Source of the DNA: Helianthus annuus
Lineage: Eukaryota > Streptophyta > Magnoliopsida > Asterales > Asteraceae
Direction: 5' to 3'
Length of the DNA: 64,000 nucleotides
Assembly (NCBI RefSeq): GCF_002127325.2
Contig: NC_035436.2
Location: 20,433,645-20,497,644 of the forward strand
A program made the translations under genes and the position numbers. The notes beneath the pieces are model-generated. The model saw only the letters and a program-made list of their open reading frames with translations, was not told the DNA's origin and made no database searches. Shown piece after piece: positions 23,301 through 33,669 of the stretch (the stretch's first letter is position 1; each line of letters opens with the position of its first letter).

Positions 23301-23844
23301 CAAAAGGATTTTTCGTTATTTGAAGGCTTACCCCGACACCGGTCTGTGGTATCCTAGGGATAATAACTTTGACTTGGTCGCATTCAGTGATTCTGATTTT
23401 GGCGGATGTAAAATCGACGGCAAATCCACAACGGCTGGATGTCAGTTTTTAGGAAATCGCCTAGTCACATGGCAGTGCAAGAAGCAGACGTGTGTCGCTA
23501 CATCAACATGCGAAGCTGAATACATTGCTGCCTCAAGTTGTTGCTCACAAGTTCTTTGGATCCAACAACAATTGCGGGACTACGGTTTTGAATTCCTAAC
23601 TACTCCTATATACGTTGATAATTCTGCTGCTTTAGATATCACTAAAAATCCTGTGCAGCATTCAAAGACCAAACACATCGAAATCAAATATCACTTCATA
23701 CGTGATTGCTTTGAGAAAAGGCTAATCGATGTTGTTAAGGTCCACACCGATGACCAACGTGCCGACTTATTTACCAAAGCTTTTGACAAATCAAGATTTG
23801 ACTTCTTATTATTGGTAAATGGCATTAAGGTCAAGCAAGAGTAA
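20398..23844 (+). CDS. pol: Pol polyprotein of copia 1 (protease, integrase, RT, RNase H)
   Basis: Enzymes for cDNA synthesis and integration. Residues are counted from 20398. Protease DSGA lies at 16-19. The pre-integrase zinc region is HRRMGHIH...CVSCQKGK. Integrase residues are D217, D280 and E316 (exact DD35E spacing). Reverse transcriptase YVDD is at 834-837. RNase H has SDSDFGG near 995, EAEYIAASS and YVDNSAALD. All are intact, 1148 codons. The frame is +1 relative to gag. It opens after a TGA at 20392-20394 and has no ATG near its start: 20398 is GTG. The sequence GTGCAGG at the opening resembles a 3' splice site and is conserved in copia 2. How Pol is expressed (splicing, frameshift or other) is not settled. 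Confidence 0.93.
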   Translation: MQDVLGGTINSHWIVDSGASRHMTGDLRLLYDVRNIRGGYVAFAGDKGGYITGEGSISNGIVCFDKINYVKQIDHNLLSVSQICDKKFSVIFDDAGCYVLKPGFKIPQEWILLSAPRVNDLYILDMSQAITTSAQVTCFVSKATEKESISWHRRMGHIHLRKMNHLVKNNLVNGVPVRSFHLQDICVSCQKGKQTKKSHPLKKINTVSMPLERLHMDLFGPMKHKTTFGDAYCLVVTDDYSRFSWVSFMAHKSETPGILKDLLTMLENLYTLKVKRIRSDNGTEFKNQVMDEFCTSKGILHEYSSRYTPQQNGVAERKNRTIIETARTMLVESELPIQFWGEAVSAACYTLNRVLTVKRHGKTCFELLQKRKPDLSYLEPFGAPCTMIEPDGKFGARAIEGFFLGYATPNFRVWNLATKKIELWSEVRVQRYTSPVRAPGDPWMFDYDGLFDSFNLPTFDEESAAARMLLESDNAAVSPLVRPIVVDPQASSSVNNMVQNEVYEDAADYNDSSEDDEYHDAAEGSLAPAAPVQGASGDTPHTQNIDTAEGNASTSTHIPGVELVVDLNLTNLGINARVPDNPEMRIHDTHPQQNIIGDVHRGVQTRNQLRNNRNAGLYSAIRESGQQNDWSFACYVSQEEPKSWKEALKDSAWVEAMQEELQQFHKLGVWKLVEKPENYKKIGTRWVFKCKKDDRGVVIRNKARLVVQGFRQIEGIDYNEVYAPVARLEAIRIFLAYASFKGFKVYQMDVKSAFLHGVVEEEVYVEQPPGFEDPVHPDRVWLLNKALYGLHQAPRAWYATLSTYLLENGFRRGLIDCTLFIKEQDGDLLLVQVYVDDIIFGSTNDVLCRNFERIMQDKFEMSAMGEMNFFLGLQVQQTESGIFIHQTKYVGDILSRFQMSDATPIGTPLPTNHGITPDLKGEPVSPSYYRAMIGSLMYLTASRPDIMYPTCLLARYQVNPKASHLAAVKRIFRYLKAYPDTGLWYPRDNNFDLVAFSDSDFGGCKIDGKSTTAGCQFLGNRLVTWQCKKQTCVATSTCEAEYIAASSCCSQVLWIQQQLRDYGFEFLTTPIYVDNSAALDITKNPVQHSKTKHIEIKYHFIRDCFEKRLIDVVKVHTDDQRADLFTKAFDKSRFDFLLLVNGIKVKQE

Positions 23845-24368
23845 AACCAACATCGGAAAATCATTTTTGTAAATACCTTTGTGTTTTAAATTTGTCTTAG
23901 TTTATTGATTTTAGGGGGAGTAAATCCAAAAATCTGAAAATCCAAAAACATTGAAAAATTCAAAAACACAAAAACAATAGAAAAACAAAAATGAGTTTCC
24001 TGGCGAGCAAAAGAGAAAATGATAGTACATCAGTGGTCTATCCAAACCTCTTTAAACCTTAAATGCAAAACGATAAGCAGCTCTATATAAGATGTATCGG
24101 TAGGCTCACAATCATTTTAAAGTGTGCAGGGTGATATAAATCTTAATCGACTGAAGACCAGGTGGGAACCATTCATTGGCATATGGTCTTAGTACCGAAA
24201 TTTCGTTTGATAGATTGCTGAGGTTCTGAGATATTCGGTCTTTATGCTGCTTATCATCTGGGTATCATGGTTGTATCTTTTACCGAAAAATAACGGGGAC
24301 GCAAGTCTAGATCTTCCATGATACTATACATACGTGTACATATTACATACTGCATTCGACCTCAATAA

Positions 24369-24577
24369 GTGATAAACAATCACATGTCCAAAACAAATAA
24401 GTGATAAAAATATCACATTTATCCGGGTGTCAAGTTCGTCTCTCTGCTGTACGGAAGTACTGACCTGTTCACGGACTTGCACCTGTGCCCTCATGCATAC
24501 GAAAATCAAGTTCCTCATCAATAAGTGATTATATCACATAGGGCTTGTTTTCAAATCAAAATAAGTGAGTATCTCAC
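24369..24577 (+). other. Four conserved GTGAT/ATCAC mini-hairpins (copia 1)
   Basis: Short inverted repeats at 24369-24383, 24401-24416, 24525-24537 and 24565-24577, each preceded by (A)ATAA. The fourth is GTGAG-TAT-CTCAC, with both arms changed together. The same four, with offsets of 31, 122 and 40 instead of 32, 124 and 40, occur at 45801-46006 in copia 2. This suggests a structured RNA or protein-binding array; no family recognised. Confidence 0.65.
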
Positions 24578-24926
24578 AGTTTATACGGTCAAACAGATGA
24601 TAATCGGTATACTCACCGGTAAGATGAACTCTCGTGCATACCTTGATACGGGAATGTGTCGTGATGTGGATGAACACCGGTCGGTAAGTATAAATCATAC
24701 CTTAACGTATCCACTCGCCATGATTACATCTGATAAGTTGAGCTTAAGTGGACAACAATACCGATAATTGTTATAGGATGCTTATCTTAATGTTAACTAA
24801 CTGAACAACAAGAGTGTTTTGGCATGACCGTACAACTGATATGATTCTCTTACCCTCGAAACTCGCAAAAAGAATGTCTGTATATAGTTATTTACTGCTT
24901 AACTTTTATTGTTTTTCTTTTAAACA

Positions 24927-24980
24927 GTTTCGTCGTTTGGTGCATATCAGCACGACATTAGCGGTGATGTCGTTTGATAA
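24927..24980 (+). other. Highly conserved double stem-loop block (copia 1)
   Basis: About 55 bases nearly identical to 46377-46431 in copia 2, although surrounding non-coding DNA has drifted. It contains GTGC-ATATCA-GCAC and GACAT-TAGCGGTG-ATGTC stem-loops. A cis-acting RNA element is a reasonable guess. Confidence 0.6.
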
Positions 24981-25718
24981 CACTCAAAGGATTTTAAATT
25001 GTTGTCTTTTAATTTCAAAAATACCAAAAAGATTTTAGGTGTGTTTTAATATAAACTTTATAAAAGCCAAAAAGATTTTCTTTCTACTTTATTTTCGATC
25101 GTACGATGTTGGAACTCGAGTCTTCGTTGCCTGAAACCTGAACGAAAACCGAATTGACTAAATCTTCATAAACGGTCGAAATTTGCAAGTTTTGAAAGTT
25201 AAGTCTAAAGTTGAGAAATTTATTAAACTTTCAAACTGTCGGACGGTGTTTGATTATGACATGGTCATTCGTGTGTCATTTGTTTATACTATATTCCAAG
25301 CAGTTGTTCTCATTACGCGTTTAGATTTCTTGCATGTGCAGATTCTAAAGGCTAGGAGAACATGGTCGATGACAAGCTTTGGAATGAAGACACGACGAGA
25401 AGGCGCTCAACTGATGAAGATGATCGAGTTGCCGCTGGCCATCATCAACACCACCAGGATCTCACTTCATAAAGTTAAAGTATTTCACGAGCATGACCCA
25501 AGGGGGAGCTTATGTTAAGGGGGAGTTTGTCAACACACTTCCTACATGATACGGGTAGTTTGTTGATACACTCTCTGCTTTCAAGATGTGAAGACTTTGA
25601 AGATCCTCCGACATTGAAGACTTGAAAGGACATCAGAGTTTTGGTAACTCGAAGACCAAAGACCGTCGAAGTTCGAGACGAGTCTACAACTATAGAAGAT
25701 AAAGACAAAGCTACAGCC

Positions 25719-25727
25719 AAGGGGGAG
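25719..25727 (+). other. Polypurine tract of copia 1
   Basis: AAGGGGGAG two bases before the 3' LTR, the expected plus-strand primer. Copies of the tract lie near 25499 and 25518. Confidence 0.85.
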
Positions 25728-25729
25728 TT

Positions 25730-26371
25730 TGTTGGTGCACTTGTGTCTGTACTTTGTCTGTATTCGGTCTGTATGTAAACGATGTCCAAAGTTGGTCTGT
25801 AAGTTGACCAAGTCAACTATCCTCCTAGTTAGACTTGGTCAATCTGTTTGTAATATGCTAGTCTGAATCGAAGGATAGCCTCGAAGGATACTGTCGATCC
25901 TTCGAGGTAATCGAAAGATATGCTTCGAATTGTTGGACCTCGAAGGATTATCCTTCGAGGTCATTGATGATCATTCGAACATGTTGTCATCGATAGATGA
26001 TCCTTCGGACCATCTATCGGATCCTTCGACCAAGACCTGCTGTGTATGGGTATATATACCCATGCAGTGTGTTGTATTTCAGAAGACACAAGGCAGACAC
26101 CAAGAGAGAGCACATCCGAGAGATAGAGAGGATACTCTGCTGAAAACACACACACATACACTTTGAGAGTTTGCAAACTGATTGTAAACATTGTGCTTGT
26201 AACCGGAACCTTCATACGTATTAATACAGTGGTGTTAATCGGTGAATCTTGTGTGTTTGTGTTTCTCTACTTGCTTCATCCCGGTTTGCCTACTAGCTTG
26301 GATTCCGCACTTGCTAGTGGGTTAGTATAACAAGGTTTAGGTTCGTAATCCTCCGCGAAAAGGGACCTACA
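25730..26371 (+). repeat. 3' LTR of copia 1
   Basis: 642 bp, matching 15103-15744 with one difference seen by eye. Ends GGGACCTACA, followed by target duplication ATATC. Confidence 0.95.
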
Positions 26372-26681
26372 ATATCAATATCCCTTGACCAACGTTGAAG
26401 ATCCAGAAGGTGAGGATGAGCTAGTCATTTTAGCAGTTTATAAAGTTGATCACAGTTTATTCTTTCTCCCAAGCTCAACTACATTTGAAAGTTTAATGAA
26501 GAAAATTAACCTGGAGTTTGAGTTGAATCCAGCTGGTACCTACAAGATCAAGTACCAAGTTCTTCCCGGAGAATGGTATAGTCTAACTGATGGCACATGC
26601 TTAAAGAGCTGCATTTCATCGTATCGGACATCAAACAACATTGATCACATTAAGTTATTGGTGCTACCAGTGGAGAAGTAA
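26372..26681 (+). pseudogene. NLP-like gene copy B, 3' part (PB1 domain)
   Basis: After the duplicated ATATC, the codon interrupted at 15102 is completed and the frame continues without damage: QYPLTNVEDPEG, then a PB1 domain to stop TAA at 26679-26681. Compared with A and C it lacks part of the acidic linker (GEDELVIL in place of GEDDEDDDLVIL). The lysine of the first PB1 strand is present and the acidic OPCA cluster is not recognisable. No promoter is expected except read-through from the LTR. Confidence 0.88.
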
Positions 26682-27601
26682 TAGTTCATTTTCATATTAT
26701 GGTATGTTATTAGTTGAAGAAAAAACTTATTATGTATATTTTCATGTTTTTAAGACGATGTATGTATCCTGCATGATGATGGCAGAACTCAGAAGGTACT
26801 GAATCTAATCTAGCATGTGTTTGTTTGATGACACTATTTGATATGTTACATGTATTTGATATGTTATGGAGAAAACTAAGCAGATTTTTGAGTTGAATCC
26901 AGGTTTGATCTAGTCTACAAAGCCCCTACAGTTTTCATGTTAGCAATTTTTTAGGGAAAATTGCCAAAATGGCCATCCACCAAAATCACTTTCAAATTTG
27001 GCCACCTCAGGCTTCCTTGTGGCACATCAAGCACGGGATGTGTAATCCATTCATTGATGCGTCTGAAAGTGCATGGGATGCTGATAACTCCATCAATCCA
27101 TTAAACCAGAAACCCAATTTCTTCAAAATTGCTAAATCTAACTTCCAAAAACTCAAAGAAACGATAGGCTGACACGACCCGAACCCAAGTGTAAAAGATA
27201 ATTAAGGTAGTCAAATTAATAAAATACAAATTTTCACCTCTAAACCTAACTCCTAGCGATTCCAGCGGGTAACATCCAGAGAATTTGGTTTTATGTTGTA
27301 AAGTTTTTGGGTCTAAAGTGTAAATGAAGAGACATGTGACAAGTAACTTGGAAGCAAGTTACAACATGAGTTAACTCAAGGTGTAAATGATATTATATCC
27401 ACGTATTTGTTTAGGGGTATCTATCCTATATATAAAACCAGAAAACAAATACACTACGGAAATGGAGTTGATGGGTATCCTGTGCTACCCCTACTTGTAC
27501 ACTACATCCGTCACTACGATAGTAGGTGGTTTAATGGGTCAGACATGGAAAAGAGTAGTCGGTTGGGGTTAGTAATGGAACCGTGGCTTGCTCGCATGGG
27601 A
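26682..27601. other. 3' flank of copy B
   Basis: 26682-26815 and 27090-27270 match the 3' flanks of copies A and C, so the duplicated unit extended downstream of the gene. The block between (26820-27090) is absent near C and is an unclassified insertion. No credible gene. Confidence 0.6.
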
Positions 27602-27803
27602 AAGCAATTTACACATGGAAAAGAGTAGTTTGAGATTTTGCATGGCTATCCATGCATTGCATGGATGAAAGCAATTTACACATGGAAAAGAGTAGTTTGA
27701 GATTTTGCATGGCTATCCATGCATTGCATGGATGAAAGCAATTTACACATGGAAAAGAGTAGTTTGAGATTTTGCATGGCTATCCATGCATTGCATTGAT
27801 GAT
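27602..27803. repeat. Tandem repeat, three units of 67 bp
   Basis: AAGCAATTTACACATGG begins at 27602, 27669 and 27736, with near-identical units. Each unit holds the self-complementary cluster CATGGCTATCCATG followed by CATTGCATGGATG. A degenerate partial unit precedes it near 27547. Confidence 0.88.
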
Positions 27804-28509
27804 GTCAACCACCTTGATTCTGGTGGGTTCCATACACTAATGTGATTATTTTGGTAAACCGTTCTGGCTTTGGGAAGGGGACCACAATTGTATTTAGGCC
27901 ATGAGTGATTCTCATCACTTGAGATTTCCGTATGCGGGTAGAAAACGTACATACACAAAAAAATTTATACGACCGAGGGTCGAAAACGTATATACCCAAA
28001 AATTTTGATACGAAAACTACATGCTCTCCTCTACTGATCGAAAAATTAGAGGGGTCGGCCGCCCCCTCCCGCCCAATAGAAGCTGCGCCCCTGGATGGGA
28101 TGATGGCGTTGCCTTGTGAACCGAACTTGGTCATTATGGGTTTTAAGAATCGCATGAAGGAGGTCTTTATCTATGCATGGGAAGTGCATAGCACATGATG
28201 TTCATGCATGGGTAATGTAGGATGATGACATGAATGAAGATATATTAGTTCTACATGCAAGTGGTATGGATTAATAGTGTCATGACAACGTGTAGGTAGT
28301 TGAAGCCGTCGTATGATTCGCGTTTCCTCTCATTTAACCTACACACGGAACTATAATCTAGTAAAATAATATAACGCTAAAAAATAAGAGAAGAATATTA
28401 GAACAATTAAAATAATATTACCTTAAAAATAAGAGACCATAGAATCAATTTGTGCAAAACTAACGCCTTTCCTGACTACCACGATCACCTAAAGATATAT
28501 ATAATTGGT
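27804..28509. other. Unclassified intergenic DNA
   Basis: Contains a GC-rich block at 28050-28095 (GGTCGGCCGCCCCCTCCCG) next to ACGTATATACCCAAAAATTT-type sequence. This looks like a DNA-transposon end, but no partner end was found. No credible ORF. Confidence 0.45.
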
Positions 28510-29551
28510 ACTAGGTTAGAACCCCGTGTATTACACGGGTTGAATAAATATAATTTTATATATTAAATAATAAAAAAATTATATCTTTGAAAACCCCATC
28601 TATTGTACCGGTTGAGTTAATTTAATTCTATATATTAAATAATGAAAAAAGTTACATTTTTAAGAACATCATGTGTTATACGGGTTGAGCACATGTAATT
28701 TTATATACCAAACAATAAAAAGTTATATCTTTATAAACCCTATGTATTATATGTATTGAATAAATCTAATTTTATATACTACATAATAAAAATTTATACT
28801 TTTTAAAAACCTTGTGTATTACACGAGTTGCATAAATGTAATTTTGTGTAGTAATATCTTTAAAAAAAACTAACGGATATACTCGATATACGATAAATGA
28901 GTTGATTGTCGTAATGGTTCTTATAAATGTCACGTAAACATAGTGATTACCGTATTTAAGTTGAGAATTGAACACGGAAATAAAAGTATAGAACCAATAA
29001 ACATTGATTAATATTTTTGTTTACCTCTTATAAACATTTTTGAAATAGGTTCTATTCTTAACTACTTTAGTTTAATAAAATAAATAAATAAAATATTGTT
29101 TTCCCCCGGCTAGAAATTACGATTTTACACCAGTTTATTATTTTATACCCACTTTAAAATTACGGTTTTGCCCCCATTTTAAAATTACGTCTTTGCCCCC
29201 GGTTTAAAATAAAATTATGCTTTTGCCCCCAGCTAAAAGTTACGATTTTCCCCTCGGTTCAAAATTAAGATATCACTCTCAATTCAAAATTACGTTTTTG
29301 CCTCCAGTATAAAATAAAAATATAGTTTTCCCCTAGCTAAAAGTTAGGATTTTACCCTCAGGAAAAAAATTTTGATTTTTCCCCCAAGTAAAAATAAAAA
29401 TATGACTTTGCCCACAGCTAAAAATCGTGTTAAGTAGTTGCCTAACATTCTTTTAACTTTTTCTTTCTAGCAAAACTATAGTACTATTTTTTTTAGTTGG
29501 TTGAGAATTATTCGGCTATCACCCCGTAACGCGAGCGGGGCATCACCTAGT
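28510..29551. mobile_element. Helitron-type termini in inverted orientation
   Basis: At 29522-29540 a CCCCG...CGGGG hairpin is followed after six bases by CTAG and host T, the standard Helitron 3' end (plus strand). At 28510-28539 the minus strand has the same arrangement: hairpin CCCGTGTATTACACGGG, then GTTCTAAC and CTAGT. So two 3'-type ends face outward. Inside, 28511-28860 is five diverging units of about 80 bp, each restating the hairpin. 29095-29440 is an array of TTTTGCCCCC / AAAATTACG units. No Rep/helicase coding. Either two abutting non-autonomous Helitrons or one chimeric element. Confidence 0.6.
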
Positions 29552-31993
29552 TGTATATAACATTTGTAATTGTTAATAGTGTTTTATATTATATTGTATG
29601 GCTTACAATTAAATTTGGAATTTTGTGTAACTTAATTAAAATTTTATTTTTTCGGTTTTGAGAAGATAAAAGGAAATACGCAATTCCTCACCCATAATTG
29701 TGTATTATAATGCGATGTATATCGTAACTTTTTTTTTTTTTGATTTTTCATTGTATTATATTAATTATCTATAAGAGATGACCTAATATAATGACAAGTG
29801 TCCCTAAAGTGGTTTCTTTTATTATATAGTATAGATTAGTTTTTGTGAGTTTTGTGTAATTTTAGGATTTTCAAGATCGTCGGTTTTGGTGTTCTAACTT
29901 ATTCCGATCGCATTTCAATCCCGAATAGTTTTAGAAAATGACAATGTAAGACCCTTCTCGTTCTATATATATAACTAATATTTTATACAAACTATTTTAC
30001 GAAAAGATTACTAGTTTTAACAAAACGTAAGCTACTCAAGGTAGCAATGATTCGATTGATTTACATGTCATTAAAAATTTAAAGTTTTGAAACATAAACA
30101 TCAAAACACAGAAGCAAACATTTTTAAGGTGTGTTTGGTTCTTCACGTCACTTGATCTTCATCCGTAACCTTAAGGTGAGAGTAGCCTATCATTTAAAAT
30201 CATTCAAACGATTCGTAATTTAAGTATATAAACGAAACCCTTAAAAAAAGAAAAAGAAATATTTTTTTTTCTGAATTAGAGGTCCCCGCTTGTCGCACAG
30301 AGTTGATTTGTCTCTCTCGCGTGACGCGAGGATGACCAGTTGACCAGGCTTACCCGCGTGTCACGGGAGGGCCTGGTATGTGGCGTGGAAAAGACATTCC
30401 AGCAGCTCCAGCTAGCTAGCTAGGCACTTTCCCAGTCTTAACCAATTTTCACCATTTTCACTTAATTCACATCCAATTCAATCCAACCCGAATTTATTCA
30501 CTTGGGGTTTCATTCTTTAACGTCTTTAAACTATAACCCACTACCCGGACCCATAAATCTTGGGTTATTCACTCTTATTATTCGTTTCGGGTTTATTACC
30601 CATTTGACCCTTTATAAGACTTTAAGCGCTATAGCTCAAGTTATCTAATTCCTTGGCAAAATTTTTCATTATTTTTCCTGACCATAATCATAGTCATGGT
30701 GGATTTTTCTTAATAATAATCATGCATTGAAATGCCATATTTTCATTGATTGTCTTATTCGTTTGACCCGTTATGAGATTTAGGCTATTTAGCCTAAATC
30801 ATCCACATTCTTTCATCAGAGTTTTCTTATCGTTTTACAATCACGATCAAAGATCATGGTTGACGACTTGGACAATACCTCGGCTTCTACGACCCCACGG
30901 GTCGCTTATACATTGGTTTTACTTGTCGCTTATACCTTGGTTTTACTTGACCTCGTGGTTTCTCTCCACCACGGGCGACAAACATCAATGGTCCATGGAA
31001 ATGTTTATTTCATTTGGGCAACACATCCGCTTCTATGACCTCGCTGATCATTTGTACTTCGGTTTTACATGCCTTAGACGCAATTTATCTAAAACACATT
31101 TTCCTTACTCAGTCCAAAGATTCGACAAAGAACTCTTTTAGAGTTTTATCTTAGTAACCAAAATCAATTAATTAATAACAATATCGTAACATCCTAGCTA
31201 CGTACCTCAAAGCTTCCCTTCTGAATGAGCTTCTTTCTTGGCTTGGATTCCCGACGCCTCACTTGAGTTATCTATTGGTTTAACCCCAAATGATCACTAT
31301 CATACATTCCACTCATGTCCCCTCAAATGAAGGATTCACTAGTAAGCATTCATAATACTTCCATCATCAAATTTCTAGCCAAGTAGCAATCTAAGTTTTT
31401 CACATAGGCATTTTCACTTAGATGGATTCACTAGTAAGGCCCGTGTTGTAAAGTAGGCACAGTTCAATAATTAGTTTTCAAATTGAAGCGTTGACCCCTA
31501 GCCTAACCATCCAAGTAGCCAATACTTACGTAGCATTAAGCATACCCTACTACTCAACAATACAACCGTACATGGTAAAATACCGAATTTGTGATTTATC
31601 ATCCGAAGCAAAGTAGCTAACAAAATTGATGTCTTGGCATTAGAAAAGCAGAAACGACAAAGACAAAGGGTTTGTTTTTTAATTGAACGATTGTGATTGA
31701 CAAAGGTTTACTCTCATTTCTTTCATTCTTGATTATATGATTTTATATTTGTAATTGCCCCGTTGTTTTCTAGGGTTTCACAAAAAAAAAAAAAAAAAAA
31801 ACATTAATTTATGTTGATTTAATATTTAGTTCATGTTTTTAGGTCTTTTAAATTTTGTAAGCGAGAAGTTTTTTAACCAAATTCGAAGAACGAAGTTGCT
31901 TAACTTAATTTGGTGATATCTGAACATAACCTAATAAGGTACCTATTTTTTTAACCCTTTTATAGTCTTATATACTCATAGACATAACACTTT
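29552..31993. other. Unclassified intergenic DNA
   Basis: AT-rich, with a GC-rich patch at 30280-30380 (CGCGTGACGCGAGG and related) and a local repeat of CGCTTATAC(A/C)TTGGTTTTACTTG at 30904-30950. An A-run of about 21 lies at 31782-31802. The 122-codon ORF at 30773-31141 has no recognisable domain and overlaps the repeat, so I do not call a gene. Homology with the copy A segment begins near 31955. Confidence 0.5.
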
Positions 31994-32205
31994 GTTCCCG
32001 AGTCTCATTTAACAGCGGAGAGGAGGGAAAAGAGATGAAAATATGAAAAATCATGTTCCTGAGTTTCATTTAACAGGGGGAGGAGAGGGAAAAGGGAAGA
32101 AAATATGACCATATTTTCATCCTCCCAATTTTCATCCTCTCAAACTGTAGAGATTAGGAGAGAAAATTTTCCTTTCCCTCCCCCTGTTAAATGAGACTCG
32201 GGAAC
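31994..32205. mobile_element. MITE upstream of copy C
   Basis: Perfect inverted ends of 22 bp beginning GTTCCCGAGTCTCATT. The left half is internally repeated (32054-32110, starting GTTCCTGAG). The same place in the copy A segment (about 6000) lacks it, so it inserted after the duplication or was lost from A. Target duplication unclear. Confidence 0.8.
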
Positions 32206-32272
32206 ATATGGGTTGTTTGTTAATTTATATTTGTTTTTTAATTTAGAAACTCCATAACATTTTTTTATAAAG

Positions 32273-32440
32273 AAAAAAACCATGTTGAAATATTCCATCT
32301 AGTCTTTATTTAGTGAACTATGTTATTTCATCAATGTTTTTTTAACTGACTCGTATTTTGCCCACCCTCCAAAAAACTTATGTATCAATCACCGGTGATC
32401 ACCATAAACAGACGGAACAAAAAGGTGCTACAAAAGTCGC
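32273..32440. repeat. Single unit of the 169-bp repeat (copy C segment)
   Basis: Matches one unit of the five-unit array at 6066-6930, and both are followed by the same AAGTCGCTTGAAATC sequence. It has a small deletion in the middle. Confidence 0.85.
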
Positions 32441-32532
32441 TTGAAATCGAATGAGAGGCGAAGGATTTAGAAGCTTGATTATGAACAAATTCACAATTTA
32501 AGCAGATCATGGATTCATGATAACTTGAAATT

Positions 32533-33327
32533 TAGGTAGTGTTTGGTATGCAGGAACGAGAGGCGTAATGAAATGGACCATTACGAGGGAATAAAGAAAA
32601 TGGTGCTTGGTTGGTCAATGTAATGGAGTCACCCATTACATAAGACATTTCATACCCTCAAAATCAGTCTATCTGCCCCCATATTTTTTTTTCATTCCAT
32701 CCCCATTTACACCCTTGATTAACAATACCACAACCTAAAAAAATCGCCATCACCCACCACCGACGCCCACCGCTGTCGCCACTCACCAGTCGTCGCGAAC
32801 CGTAACCCACCACCGCCACCACCCGCTACCGCCTACGCCACCACCACCCCGACGACCACAATCGCCACCATCGCCACCATCAACCACCACCGACACTCAT
32901 CATTGCCGCCACCACCGCCGGGGACCACCCATCACCGAGGCCCACCGCCGCCACCAACCACCACCAACGCCCACCGTCACGACCACCCACCAGTCGCCAC
33001 AACCCGCCACCGCCGCCACCAACCACCACCGCCGCCGTTACCTACCTGCCACCGCCACCACCCACCACTGCCACAGACCATCGTCACCACCCATCGCAAC
33101 CACCGCCAACACCACCGTCACTTATCACCACCCACAATCACCGCCACCGACCACCATCACCGATTTTATTCCATAGTGTTTTCTTGCCTACCAAACAATA
33201 CACGGTAATAATTTATTCTATTCTCACATGTAACCAAACAAAACATTCAATGATAATGATCTATTCCATTCCCTCGTCAATTCCATTACCATGTCTATTC
33301 CATTAACCCATACCAAACAGACACTTA
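32533..33327. mobile_element. TIR element with CCN tract (copy C segment)
   Basis: Counterpart of 7033-7880, with the same ends (GTGTTTGGTATG left, complement right) and the same CCN-rich interior (32750-33160). It lacks the duplicated 60-bp block. The Pro/His-rich ORF inside is low complexity. Confidence 0.6.
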
Positions 33328-33669
33328 ATGTCCGACGGTTTCGGTATTGGAAGTACATTACCATTGGTTTCAACATGGAAGGATTCACTTTCCACATATT
33401 CAGATTTTTAAAATCTCCCCTAACGTGTATGCACTTATACAAAATAAAACCCTATGATTTATAAACTCTTTTTAATCCAATATATTTTGTTATTAATCTA
33501 TCTTTTTTTTTATCTTTCGATACACAAATATAATTAAACGATACTTATTTATGTTGTCATTTAATTAATTCACCTAAATCGGACATAGCAAATTCAATAT
33601 TTCTTTATATTAGGGTTTCCAAAATTCTGTATATTACAACTTCTTCTGAACACACATTCGAATTCGAAG

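Larger units (their letters stand above)
23845..25718 (+). other. Long non-coding region between pol and 3' LTR of copia 1
   Basis: About 1.9 kb without a credible ORF. Up to about 25165 it is homologous to 45209-46570 of copia 2, including a polypurine-like TTAGGGGGAG at 23910-23919. From 25170 to 25690 it is unlike copia 2, which carries its third ORF there. Two extra polypurine tracts (near 25499 and 25518) precede the real one, and the second is followed by a terminus-like GTTTGTCAACAC. This suggests that recombination or template switching replaced the third ORF. Confidence 0.75.
15103..26371 (+). mobile_element. Ty1/copia retrotransposon 1 (SIRE-like, without third ORF)
   Basis: A complete 11.3-kb element. 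It has 642-bp LTRs (15103-15744, 25730-26371), a perfect 5-bp target duplication ATATC (15098-15102, 26372-26376), a tRNA-Met primer site, gag, pol and a polypurine tract. By eye the two LTRs differ at one base, so insertion was recent. Enzymes are in copia order (protease, integrase, reverse transcriptase, RNase H). The long gag and the long region after pol fit the SIRE/Maximus lineage. The third ORF of the related element at 36266-52184 is absent. It lies in the last exon of NLP copy B. Confidence 0.95.

Noticed and set aside
30773..31141. 122-codon ORF between Helitron ends and copy C
   Set aside because: Overlaps a local direct repeat, has no domain and lacks supporting gene structure.
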